A stretch of 17,560 nucleotides of DNA from an archaeon (GTDB lineage: Archaea; Thermoproteota; Nitrososphaeria; Nitrososphaerales; CADDZS01). Where the stretch lies: assembly GCA_021792315.1 (NCBI GenBank), contig JAJYUX010000028.1:1-17560 (forward strand), in the 5' to 3' direction. Of this stretch, positions 1 through 6,977 are shown piece by piece. The notes under the pieces were generated by a model that made no database searches, was not told the origin of the DNA, and was given only the letters and a program-made list of their open reading frames with translations. The position numbers were made by a program, and so were the translations under genes. The first letter of the stretch is position 1. The number at the start of each line of letters is the position of its first letter.

Positions 1-1
1 T

Positions 2-304
2 CACCACGATCCCCGCTATTTCCCTGACCCTGAAAGGTTCGATCCCGACCGCTGGAAAGATGAGGTCAAATTGCCTAAATTCGCTTACTTTCCATTCGGC
101 GGTGGATCGAGGAGCTGCGTCGGTGATCCTTTTGCCTGGATGGAGGGCGTCCTGCTTTTGGCTACTATCTCAAGGAACTGGTCGATGCGGCATGTGCAGG
201 GGCACAAGGTCGAGATGTTGCCACGAATCACTTTGCGCCCAAAGTATGGAATGAAGATGGAACTCTTCAAGAGAGAGTGGAAGACAAGTCCCGTCGTCAA
301 ATAG
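2..304 (+). CDS. Cytochrome P450, C-terminal part (5' end outside window)
   Basis: This is the last 100 residues of a P450 heme-thiolate monooxygenase, which would activate O2 with electrons from a ferredoxin or reductase partner to hydroxylate an unknown substrate. The reading frame is open from base 2. It begins in the 'meander' before the heme loop (DPERFDPDRW, fragment residues 9-18) and continues into the heme-binding loop FPFGGGSRSCVG (residues 30-41), matching FxxGxRxCxG, with Cys39 as the axial heme ligand. The L-helix follows (DPFAWMEGVLLLA), and about 60 residues after the cysteine complete a normal C-terminus. No transmembrane part is visible because the N-terminus is missing. The family call is secure from the heme loop; the subfamily and substrate cannot be judged. 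Confidence 0.93.
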   Translation, partial: HHDPRYFPDPERFDPDRWKDEVKLPKFAYFPFGGGSRSCVGDPFAWMEGVLLLATISRNWSMRHVQGHKVEMLPRITLRPKYGMKMELFKREWKTSPVVK

Positions 305-375
305 GTGCTAGATCGCAAGAATACGACGCAATGATTACAACTGAGTGTCTGGCAAGAGGCCGATTAACCTGTGGC

Positions 376-735
376 TTAGGGTTCTTTTGCAGACACGACA
401 TTCGGATATTCGATTCTCGTCGCAGTAGATCTGACATATTGGATATTTGTTATTCGATATGAAGTCTGAATAGATCTATCCCTAATTTTTCGGCCGTTGC
501 TCTTCTTTCTCATCTGTTTGTCAAACTCGTACGTAACCCAGTTTGTCAGGGGTAATTGGGGAGATTCTCCGCTAACGGAGACTTCGATAGAGTGCGCGAT
601 GACTCGCATGGAGTTTTGCTTGAATTGGACCCTGAAGTTGTGTATGTACGAAAAGGACTGAGGAGTGTTGGCAATCTCCGTCGGAGTAGGAAGTCTGGCG
701 TCAAATTCGACCTTGCTTTTGTTTCTGCCAAACAT
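376..735 (-). CDS. Hypothetical protein, 119 aa (doubtful)
   Basis: I do not recognise this protein. It is an open frame of 119 codons, convergent with the P450 gene, starting with ATG. Support for it being real: its first two thirds use coding-like codons (GTC, GCC, AAC, TTC, AGG) and read as a plausible beta-rich soluble protein. A possible TATA element (ATATAA on the minus strand, plus coordinates 765-770) also lies 30-35 nt upstream of the ATG, as in a short-leader archaeal gene. Against it: the last 40 codons are basic and less coding-like, and a competing frame runs on the plus strand at 556-810. There is no signal peptide or membrane segment. It may be a real small gene, a remnant or chance. 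Confidence 0.35.
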   Translation of the reverse strand: MFGRNKSKVEFDARLPTPTEIANTPQSFSYIHNFRVQFKQNSMRVIAHSIEVSVSGESPQLPLTNWVTYEFDKQMRKKSNGRKIRDRSIQTSYRITNIQYVRSTATRIEYPNVVSAKEP

Positions 736-1071
736 CCTGAATCTTGGAAAGAGGATGAACTAGGTTATATGGCACTTGTGGATCCAAGCTTCGTACATAT
801 GGATCCATAGTTGCTCTATGAGATCTCTAATTCAGCTCGGGTTTGGGCGCTTACTATTCATGAGTGCTAGAGAAGATTCGAATTGTAGTCAATGGTACGG
901 ATTACTACGGGCATGAAAGTCGATAACATGCATAGGGATCTCGACATTTTCCAAAAACTGTTTCGCCATTATCATAAGGAGTTCCTATTTTCAGATATTT
1001 CTTCCAAAATATAATATCGACTCTCTATAAGCAACGATTATCCAATTCATTGTGATCTCTGCGCCCGCGAG
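736..1071. other. Intergenic region holding the phosphoesterase promoter
   Basis: No convincing gene was seen here. The left end carries the possible promoter of the minus-strand ORF at 376-735. A duplicated palindromic TGGATCCA occurs near 779-809. The right end, around 1004-1018, holds a good TATA/BRE element for the phosphoesterase gene. Confidence 0.5.
1004..1018 (+). promoter_or_regulatory. Archaeal BRE/TATA promoter of phosphoesterase gene
   Basis: CCAAAATATAATATC is a purine-rich BRE followed by a strong TATA element. It is about 60 nt before the ATG at 1072, which predicts a leader of roughly 30-35 nt. A weaker TATAA at 1025 is an alternative. Confidence 0.5.
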
Positions 1072-2283
1072 ATGAAAATGAAACTAGGAACAAAAGTAAA
1101 GAACCTCGTAATAGTAAGCATACTAGTACTTGCAGCCCTCGGCGCATACACCTTCGGCGGATCGGCCTTCGCCACAGTGAGCTCGGCTAGCAATCAGACC
1201 AGCGGCGCTCTTCCATTCACTCATGTCTTTTACATCATGATGGAAAACCATGGTACGGATAGCATAGTCGGGAGCAGCAACGCACCATACATCAACAATT
1301 TGATTAACACATATGGGTACGACAACAACTACTACGGAGTCACACACGTCAGCCTGCCGAACTATGTGGCGGCCATCTCGGGTAACAACTGGTACTCGAA
1401 CAGCGACGACCCAACACAAATGTTCAATCACACAAACATAGTTGACCAACTGGAGACAAATCACATCTCTTGGAAAGCATACATGGAAGATCTGCCCTCA
1501 GCAGGATTCAGTGGCTACTGGTATCCTGACAACCTCCCAAATGGCACTTCCCCCTCTGTGACTCCGTCGAACGCGCTCTACGCAAAGAAGCACGATCCCT
1601 TCATGCTTTTCACGGATATTGCAAACAACCCTGCTCGGACAAACAATGTCGTGCCGCTGACACAACTCACGACCGACCTTTCAACAAACCATGTGCCGCA
1701 GTTTGTCTGGATCTCACCAAACGTATGCAACGACATGCACGGACAGCCTCCGGGAGATGGTGCGACATGCCCCTACACCAATGATACAGCACTGATCCAG
1801 GACGGAAACAACTTTTTGCAGCAGTGGGTAACCGCAATAATGAACTCAAAGGCGTGGACTGGAAACTCTGTGATCTTCATTACATGGGATGAAGCAGAGT
1901 ATCCTAATGCAAACCCAACAGCTCAGGAGATTGCAACATTCACAGCGCCTGGACCCGACTCTCCAATAGTACCAGCTGGCGTCAACGTAGCTGGAATAAA
2001 CTGGAACGGCGGAGCATTTGGCGGTGGACAGGTCCCACTGATTGTAATCTCAAGGCTATCACCGCAGCATGTCGTCATCAACACGTGGGCGGACCACTAT
2101 AGCATCCTCCGAACGATAGAGGCTAGCTGGACCCTTGGTTATCTTGGAATGGTTAGCGATGGAGCTCAGGTTCAGACCCTAAGCGGATTCTTCCAGCCGG
2201 GACACCATGAAGCATCAGGAATCGGTCTCTCGCTAGCTTCGACCGACGCAGCGTACCTGGAGCTGGCAAGGACCAAAGCGTAA
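1072..2283 (+). CDS. Secreted phosphoesterase (phospholipase C / acid phosphatase family)
   Basis: A 403-residue exported hydrolase of the phosphoesterase family (PF04185, alkaline-phosphatase-like fold), which cleaves phosphate esters such as phospholipid head groups or phosphomonoesters. The N-terminus is a Sec signal: basic residues to about K10, a hydrophobic core at 12-28, and a likely signal-peptidase site after SAFA (residue 34). The family's metal-site motifs are in order: MMENHG (E58, N59), VSLPNYVAAISG near residue 100, ITWDEAEY near residue 270, and WADHYSILRTIEASWTLG near 340-357. The mature protein is rich in Asn, Ser, Thr and Gly, as expected for an extracellular protein. It stands alone, with its own TATA box and a hairpin terminator directly after the stop. 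A role in scavenging phosphate from organic phosphorus is likely. Substrate is not decided by sequence; it could act on phospholipids or on phosphomonoesters. Confidence 0.9.
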   Translation: MKMKLGTKVKNLVIVSILVLAALGAYTFGGSAFATVSSASNQTSGALPFTHVFYIMMENHGTDSIVGSSNAPYINNLINTYGYDNNYYGVTHVSLPNYVAAISGNNWYSNSDDPTQMFNHTNIVDQLETNHISWKAYMEDLPSAGFSGYWYPDNLPNGTSPSVTPSNALYAKKHDPFMLFTDIANNPARTNNVVPLTQLTTDLSTNHVPQFVWISPNVCNDMHGQPPGDGATCPYTNDTALIQDGNNFLQQWVTAIMNSKAWTGNSVIFITWDEAEYPNANPTAQEIATFTAPGPDSPIVPAGVNVAGINWNGGAFGGGQVPLIVISRLSPQHVVINTWADHYSILRTIEASWTLGYLGMVSDGAQVQTLSGFFQPGHHEASGIGLSLASTDAAYLELARTKA

Positions 2284-2284
2284 A

Positions 2285-2310
2285 TTGGGGCATTGCCCCA
2301 ACTCTTTTTT
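2285..2310 (+). terminator. Hairpin plus T-tract terminator
   Basis: TTGGGGC (2285-2291) pairs perfectly with GCCCCAA (2295-2301) around a three-base loop, and is followed by six T at 2305-2310. It begins one base after the phosphoesterase stop codon. Confidence 0.7.
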
Positions 2311-2398
2311 ATACTGAGCTGAAGAAACCAGATTGATTTTATGTATTCCCAACATTCTACATTGAATATGGCATCTCGATGAAATCTCACACCATTAG

Positions 2399-2416
2399 AA
2401 AAGCAAGTCTGCTTTT
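2399..2416 (-). terminator. Possible hairpin terminator of the minus-strand operon
   Basis: AAAAGCA (2399-2405) and TGCTTTT (2410-2416) form a 7-bp stem with a 4-nt loop. On the minus strand the 3' arm ends in TTTT. It lies just beyond the small ORF at 2431-2544 and the oxidoreductase operon. Confidence 0.3.
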
Positions 2417-2430
2417 GCCCTTGATTGGGT

Positions 2431-2544
2431 TTAATCGATTGCTTTTTTCATGGAACTCTTCTTGTAGCCATACTTCTCAATTACTTTCCTCTCGAAGTTA
2501 TGCGCGAGGGTTTCATCCACTTCGCCCTTTATCATTTCGGGCAT
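2431..2544 (-). CDS. Small protein, 37 aa, possibly a truncated antitoxin-like gene
   Basis: A short reading frame (ATG at 2544, TAA at 2431) about 50 nt downstream of the oxidoreductase stop on the same strand. It encodes a charged, helix-prone peptide starting MPEMIKGEVDE and ending YGYKKSSMKKAID. The composition and the YGYKK-S-MKKAI ending resemble the N-terminal part of short archaeal ribbon-helix-helix or VapB-like proteins, which usually continue for another 15-40 residues; here a TAA follows AID. In-frame codons GTG-CTC precede the ATG, so a GTG start is also possible. It may be an intact mini-protein, a truncated remnant or a fortuitous frame; the coding-like composition favours a real or recently real gene. 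No toxin partner is adjacent. Confidence 0.4.
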   Translation of the reverse strand: MPEMIKGEVDETLAHNFERKVIEKYGYKKSSMKKAID

Positions 2545-2594
2545 GAGCACATTGGCACTTGAGCTCTACTTGAGAGCTGGCCCCACTTCAGACT

Positions 2595-3635
2595 CTAGAT
2601 CTTTCTTGTCACTTGTCTCGCGATCATCTCGATACTTCTTACAGGGTTCGGACCAAAGGGTTCGCAAAATGCGATCTGGTCGATTCCTTGAGCCAGGTGC
2701 TCCCTGCATTTTTCGATACACTCTTCAGCATTTCCCGAAACCGTCAGCAAATCTAGCATTCTTTCACCTACAAGTTTTGCCGCCGAAGGTTCGTCGCCAG
2801 CATTGATGAAAGAAGCGATCTTGGATTTAGCTTCAGTGTTTATTTGATGCGCTTGCGCCTTTTCGTCTGTCATCCACGCCACTAGGTAAGCGCAGGTAGT
2901 GCGCGCTGCATTCCTTGCCTTTTTTCTGTTCTCATCCACCGAAATGACAACGGAATTCGTAATTTCAAGATCATTTCTCGTTTTAGAGCCGTCTGAAAGA
3001 CCAAGTGTAACATGCTTCATGCTCTCCTCAATGTCGCCAGCAATCCTGTCGGTGAGTATGACACCGTCCGCGATCTCGCCAGCGAGCCTCAACCCTCTCG
3101 GTCCGTGTGCCCCGATATGGATGGGGATCTTTTTTCTCGACTTTGATAGCTGCACCTGCTCGATTGCAAAAGAGTCTGTCCTTGCGGTGACTTGCTTCCC
3201 ATCCATGAGTGCCCTGATAGATTCCACTGCCTCCCGCATTTGGTCGTTCATCCCGCTCCTCTTACTTATTCCGAATTTGGCAACATTGTATGCCGAGCCC
3301 AGGCCGAGGCCGAGAACCGCTCTCTGCAGAGTCTTGTGCTTCCATGACCCAAGATCAGAAAGAGCAAGGAAGCTCGAAGCGATCCACGCTGGACTTCTTG
3401 TGAAGAAGTTGAGTATTGCGCTTCCATATTTGATCCTGGTAGTTGAAGTTGCTATACCTGCGAGCGTTACAGTGGAATCGCTATAAGGAGGAGCAGGCCC
3501 GCCGTCTGGAACCCACACATTAGAAAAGCCGAGTTTCTCTGCAAGCTTGGCGAGTTCTACAGAGTAACCGATCCTCCAGGTCGGTTCTACGGATATTCCA
3601 TATTCAACGTTCTTTCTCCTTGCCAACGATTTCAC
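2595..3635 (-). CDS. LLM-class (luciferase-like) F420-type oxidoreductase
   Basis: A 346-residue TIM-barrel flavin/F420 oxidoreductase of the luciferase-like superfamily, the fold of methylenetetrahydromethanopterin reductase (Mer) and F420-dependent dehydrogenases. Typical features in order: an N-terminal strand YGISVEPTW, helix LAKLAEKLGFSNVWVPDG (about residues 25-45), TRIKYGSAILNFFTRSPAWIA (about 65-85), LGLGLGSAYN (about 105-115), IPIHIGAHGPRGLRLAGEIADGV (about 170-192) and a C-terminal AQGIDQIAF. I chose the GTG at 3635 rather than the TTG at 3638: its GTGA overlaps the TGA of the upstream membrane-protein gene, and AAGGAGA lies 6 nt upstream, so translation is probably coupled. It probably transfers hydride to or from F420 (or FMN) with an unknown organic substrate. 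Mer proper is less likely, because nothing in the context concerns one-carbon metabolism. Confidence 0.88.
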   Translation of the reverse strand: MKSLARRKNVEYGISVEPTWRIGYSVELAKLAEKLGFSNVWVPDGGPAPPYSDSTVTLAGIATSTTRIKYGSAILNFFTRSPAWIASSFLALSDLGSWKHKTLQRAVLGLGLGSAYNVAKFGISKRSGMNDQMREAVESIRALMDGKQVTARTDSFAIEQVQLSKSRKKIPIHIGAHGPRGLRLAGEIADGVILTDRIAGDIEESMKHVTLGLSDGSKTRNDLEITNSVVISVDENRKKARNAARTTCAYLVAWMTDEKAQAHQINTEAKSKIASFINAGDEPSAAKLVGERMLDLLTVSGNAEECIEKCREHLAQGIDQIAFCEPFGPNPVRSIEMIARQVTRKI

Positions 3636-3883
3636 CAAAATCTCCTTGCGTCAGTGAACCACTCGAGCTTCATCGCAAATCCAAACAGAATCATCATGGC
3701 GCCCAAGTAAGCAGGGAAGACGCCAAACCAATAACCAAGATTTTGAGGCTCTGCAATCAATTGAGCTACAAAATACCAGCATCCAAAAGCGACAAGAAAG
3801 ATTCCCGCGGCAAAGAGGGTCCCCTTAGAAAACTTGTAGATGGATTCCTTCTCCCGTTGCTCGAGCGGCCTCATGTAACCCAC
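3632..3883 (-). CDS. Small membrane protein, two transmembrane helices
   Basis: An 83-residue protein of unknown function. A charged N-terminus (about residues 1-20) is followed by two hydrophobic helices at about 22-42 and 51-72, and then a short charged C-terminus. Both termini are predicted on the same side of the membrane. The start is GTG at 3883; an in-frame ATG at 3874 is an alternative. Its TGA stop overlaps the GTG start of the F420-type oxidoreductase by 4 nt, and its last codons contain that gene's Shine-Dalgarno sequence, so the two form an operon. It might anchor or support the oxidoreductase at the membrane, but this rests only on the coupling. A TATA-like element lies about 40 nt upstream. 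Confidence 0.7.
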   Translation of the reverse strand: MGYMRPLEQREKESIYKFSKGTLFAAGIFLVAFGCWYFVAQLIAEPQNLGYWFGVFPAYLGAMMILFGFAMKLEWFTDARRFW

Positions 3884-3916
3884 AATTCACAGATTTGCTT
3901 TGGGAAAGCGAATAGA

Positions 3917-3930
3917 CCAAATAAAAAGGT
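3917..3930 (-). promoter_or_regulatory. TATA-like promoter of the membrane protein/oxidoreductase operon
   Basis: The minus-strand sequence reads CCTTTTTATTTGG, an A/T-rich element about 40 nt before the GTG at 3883 and 50 nt before the ATG at 3874. It predicts a leader of about 15-25 nt. Confidence 0.35.
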
Positions 3931-4015
3931 AAGCGACGCAGAATCCATGGCGGTGATTGACGGCCGATCAGATCTGTTGAGATTCGTAGTAGCCTTGCGT
4001 CAGTTTTCAAGCGAT

Positions 4016-5269
4016 TCAGTGAAGAGAGCTTCGCCAGGCCGACGGGACGCGACCTGCGTAAAAGACTTCCTTCGCACCGAGAAATGTGGCCAAGCGGTCT
4101 ACCGTCTCCCCAATCTTCTCAGAGACCTCCCTGTCAGTTGTGGCATCCTCCTCTGCATGTACTGAGTTGATCACGAGCGTCTGGTTTTCTTTGTCCAAGC
4201 GTAAATCGATCCTGCCGACGAGCCGTTCGCCCCATAGGATTGGAAGAACATATGTCCCGAATTTTCGTTTATTCTTCGGCAGGAATTGTTCGTGAACGTA
4301 GTCGAAACCGAACACTCTGCTCGTTCTGGTTCTGCCATAGATTAGATTGTCAAATGGAGCAAGAAGAGACAAGCGTGGCTGCCACGCATCAGTGTCCATC
4401 GACTCGAGGAGAGCAATGTCATCATCGTGGATGTATCTCTCCTCTCTACCAGGCAGCCCTGTGACAACAACTCGATGTACAACGGACTCATCCTGTAGCC
4501 GTTTCAGTGCATGTCCAAGGTTCTGATAACGACCACGCACAAAATAATAGTTGATCTCAGAGGCAGAAGCCATGCCTAGAGCCTTGATTGCTCTTTGCGC
4601 GGCCATGAGCTCCACTTCTTGTTCTGATAGCTCTTTTCTCTCTACCCAACTCGGGAGAAACTCTCCAGTAAGGTCCCAGACATTTTGGTTTCCTTGGTGA
4701 CCGACGATCATCACCTTTCCGCTCATAAGGAGGTGAAAGAGCATTAGCGACAACTTGTTCCCTGAAGTCCATCCGTCCGAACTTCTCTTGGTTCGAACGT
4801 AATCTCTGAATTGAGTTAGTGAAAGCGGGCCTCGTCTCTTTAGCTCGGTAAGCACCGCCTTCATCAGCGGTTTATGTTCGGCCAGAAACTTGTTTGCTCT
4901 ATCTCGCTGTGCGCCCCAAGAACTGGAAAGCGAGTCAGGGTATCTTCGCATCAGTGAATAGTAAAGAGAATGGTCCTCAGAAAGTACTATTGAAGCGATA
5001 GGCGTCCAGTATAGGAAGAGCTTCTTCTTCTCCCACAGCATTCTATCCAGATCCGACAGCTGAAAGTCTCCTAGCCTACTCCATAGGGAGATTACATGCG
5101 ACGGCGCCACTATGCTGATAGGATCCCACTGGGCATACGCGAGATCTCTCACTATGGATAGGATGTGTTCACCTGTTGCCTCGGATGGTAGCTTGCCGGC
5201 TAGATGCTGCTTTGTGACGGCAAGTCGCCTTGCAGCTTTTGCAGATAAAGTGAGTGTATTGTAGCTCAA
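4016..5269 (-). CDS. YcaQ-type winged-helix DNA glycosylase family protein (HTH_42)
   Basis: A 417-residue member of the HTH_42 family (PF06224), close to the usual length of about 400. It includes E. coli YcaQ and Streptomyces AlkZ, glycosylases that unhook DNA interstrand crosslinks or bulky alkylated bases. The family's catalytic QxD signature is present as AQWDP (Q47, D49), followed by the conserved HVISLWSRLGDF. The C-terminal signature LLAPFDNLIYGR and the FDYVHEQFLPK...YVLPILWGERLVGRIDL block (about residues 305-365) are also typical. The start is TTG at 5269. An in-frame TAG lies three codons upstream, and a TATA-like CTATAC (plus strand 5295-5300) sits about 28 nt upstream, consistent with a leaderless mRNA. 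It is monocistronic. A role in repairing alkylation or crosslink damage, possibly from antibiotics made by neighbours, is likely by family. Confidence 0.88.
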   Translation of the reverse strand: MSYNTLTLSAKAARRLAVTKQHLAGKLPSEATGEHILSIVRDLAYAQWDPISIVAPSHVISLWSRLGDFQLSDLDRMLWEKKKLFLYWTPIASIVLSEDHSLYYSLMRRYPDSLSSSWGAQRDRANKFLAEHKPLMKAVLTELKRRGPLSLTQFRDYVRTKRSSDGWTSGNKLSLMLFHLLMSGKVMIVGHQGNQNVWDLTGEFLPSWVERKELSEQEVELMAAQRAIKALGMASASEINYYFVRGRYQNLGHALKRLQDESVVHRVVVTGLPGREERYIHDDDIALLESMDTDAWQPRLSLLAPFDNLIYGRTRTSRVFGFDYVHEQFLPKNKRKFGTYVLPILWGERLVGRIDLRLDKENQTLVINSVHAEEDATTDREVSEKIGETVDRLATFLGAKEVFYAGRVPSAWRSSLH

Positions 5270-5293
5270 CTGGTACTACGCAATCCTGTTTTT

Positions 5294-5301
5294 CCTATAC
5301 T
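5294..5301 (-). promoter_or_regulatory. TATA-like element of the YcaQ-type gene
   Basis: The minus strand reads AGTATAGG, centred about 28 nt upstream of the TTG start at 5269, the spacing of a leaderless archaeal promoter. Confidence 0.35.
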
Positions 5302-6004
5302 CGTCACGCACGCAAGGCTCTGTCTCTGCCCTCTAAAATGATCTTCATGTTGGGAACTGACCTCGTTTCCGCATTAGCCCTTATTCTTTAAGATTTCAAA
5401 CGAGGGAAAGAGATGTTCAGAGAATTGCCAAGACTCCCAACTGTTGCCTGCGAAAGTCGGCCAAGAAATATTCCATTTTCACAGTCGTAGAATCTTCTAA
5501 AGAAGAAAGGGATCAGATATCACTGACCTTGAGATTCGCTGACGAATATGACTATTTTGAGAGTCGCCGCCTAAAGACTCAATCGGAAACATGGGCTTTC
5601 ATTCTCCACATTCGTAAACTAGCACACGAAAACCAGAGATATGGCGTATGAGCCTAGGGAGGCAAGCGAAGTGACCCAATGGTGACACGCGAAGCTGCGA
5701 GAAGATAGTTTCGCCGATTTCAACAGGCACACCCACTATGGTGTTCTGCTTGAGCGCCAGCCTAGTTCTTTCACTGAAAATAGTTCAACACCTCTTCCAA
5801 AACTTGAATTTGAAATTGTGTCTTCATAGTCTCTTCGTATGCAAGGGCAACTTTGAAGAGTTGCGATTCACAAATCTTGAACGGCGTCTGCATGAGACAT
5901 TCTCCGCCTGATGCTTGTATCTGAACGTTTTGAATGGCCCTGAGATTCGAATCGGCAAGTCTTATCGAGTAATTCTCTTTGTTCTGAGATCGGCACAAGA
6001 ACAA

Positions 6005-6098
6005 CCTCTGGAGTCTGCAATCATGAATGAGAGAACAACGATGTTGAGCAGATCTCTAGGTCCTGCAACAGTTCAAATTCCTGCGGAGACTCCAGAGG
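6005..6098. repeat. 12-bp perfect inverted repeat around 70 nt
   Basis: CCTCTGGAGTCT at 6005-6016 is the exact reverse complement of AGACTCCAGAGG at 6087-6098. The 70 nt between them contain a smaller possible hairpin (CAAC-GAT-GTTG near 6036-6046). The flanks (ACAA/ATAA) are not a perfect target duplication. It could be a structured RNA, a tiny non-autonomous element or chance. Confidence 0.45.
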
Positions 6099-6225
6099 AT
6101 AAATTCAGTACAGGTTGTGGAACCAAAGCAGATTCGAAGTACGTGGCGATTAGCTCATGCCATAACTAATCTGTCGCATTCGGTTGTAAATTCGGAAAAG
6201 TAGAGATTGGATTACGACAGTGCTG

Positions 6226-6263
6226 GACTCTAGTAAATCGGGGTTTGAATCCTGCCTCGCGAC
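6226..6263 (+). pseudogene. tRNA-3'-end-like remnant
   Basis: The stretch contains GGGTTTGAATCC, resembling a tRNA T-arm, followed by CCTCGCG like an acceptor 3' strand. It shares an interrupted pattern (ACTCT-GTA-ATCGG-GTT-AATCC-GCC) with the tRNA-like element at 8708-8784. The T-loop has T where the universal C of TTC is expected, the T-stem pairs poorly, and no matching 5' acceptor strand lies within 100 nt. It is at most a decayed fragment. Confidence 0.25.
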
Positions 6264-6413
6264 GTTGCGCCTTACTAGTGAGCCAAAACGCAAATTTGGT
6301 GCAATGAAAACCATCATCAAGCGATATAGAACTAATCTTAAATCCAATGTGCAATACTCGCTGAAAATGCTCCGACTTGACTGCGGATCTCTTCCTTCCG
6401 ATCGTCGCTCCAA

Positions 6414-6812
6414 CTAACCGAATGCATGTGCAAAAACAAGAGCGCCTACTACAATGACCAAGCTGATGATCATTCCGATACCGCCCTGATCCGTGAACTG
6501 ACCTAATTGACCATCCCAGAAAACTGCAAAACTCAAGGCTCCAACCAGGCCGCCGACAATGGCGATTGATCTCCACCAGCCTGGAATCAATGGAGCGAGA
6601 CCTATAGTCAGTGCCGCGCCTAGGAAAGCTATACCGGCGACAACCCAGAGTCCTGCCGAGAGCATTTTCAGTGATTGGCTACTGAGAGTGCGCCCCAGTA
6701 GTAACGAGATGCCCTTCCATTCTTGAAACTTCAACCAGAAAGGGGAAATGAGGTACACAAGCCCGTGAAAGCCAACTGCCAAGGCGATCAGATATCTAAG
6801 CCAGACATACAA
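6414..6812 (-). CDS. Four-helix integral membrane protein, DoxX-like
   Basis: A 132-residue hydrophobic protein with four predicted transmembrane helices at about residues 4-25, 47-72, 80-99 and 109-131. Size and topology, with an N-terminal YLIALAVGFHGLVYLI helix, recall the small DoxX/DUF4345-like four-helix families, but no diagnostic motif was found. The start is TTG at 6812; a TATA-like element (ATTAAATA on the minus strand, about 6841-6850) about 33 nt upstream supports it. It is monocistronic, and its function is unknown. Confidence 0.7.
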   Translation of the reverse strand: MYVWLRYLIALAVGFHGLVYLISPFWLKFQEWKGISLLLGRTLSSQSLKMLSAGLWVVAGIAFLGAALTIGLAPLIPGWWRSIAIVGGLVGALSFAVFWDGQLGQFTDQGGIGMIISLVIVVGALVFAHAFG

Positions 6813-6840
6813 TTCTCGTCTGTGCTAATTACGACGAGCT

Positions 6841-6850
6841 GCTATTTAAT
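6841..6850 (-). promoter_or_regulatory. TATA-like promoter of the four-helix membrane protein
   Basis: The minus strand reads GCATTAAATAGC around this position, about 30-35 nt upstream of the TTG start at 6812, predicting a leader under 10 nt. Confidence 0.4.
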
Positions 6851-6977
6851 GCTAGGATACGGTTTTCAGCTTTGAAAACAGAGCTCCTGATCGGCTACAT
6901 TCTATATTGCAGTTGCAGGGTATCGCGCGAACAAATGGTTTGATTAACTGAATTTGATATCAGTACGAATCTACCAA

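Larger units (their letters stand above)
5270..6413. other. Long intergenic region without a convincing gene
   Basis: This 1.1-kb stretch has no ORF I would defend. A 77-codon minus-strand frame at 5771-6004 with a TTG start and two overlapping frames at 6150-6576 are open, but they have no recognisable domain, and the latter run into the membrane-protein gene. Structure that can be seen: a 12-bp perfect inverted repeat (6005-6016 and 6087-6098) and a tRNA-3'-end-like stretch around 6226-6263. The length, the absence of genes and the remnants suggest decayed or formerly mobile DNA. Confidence 0.5.

Noticed and set aside
2899..3486. 195-codon plus-strand ORF opposite the F420-type oxidoreductase
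   Set aside because: It is antisense to a gene with clear family motifs and has a low-complexity, Leu/Ser-rich translation typical of a shadow frame.
3620..4165. 181-codon plus-strand ORF
   Set aside because: It runs antisense across the small membrane-protein gene and into the end of the YcaQ-type gene, and has no recognisable domain.
5771..6004. 77-codon minus-strand ORF with TTG start
   Set aside because: There is no domain, no promoter at the usual spacing and no coupled neighbour. It is not excluded, but it is not supported enough to list as a gene.
6150..6576. Minus-strand ORFs of 87 and 136 codons
   Set aside because: The first ends in the gene-free region and the second overlaps the four-helix membrane protein in another frame. 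Both have Arg/Cys/Ser-rich shadow-like translations.
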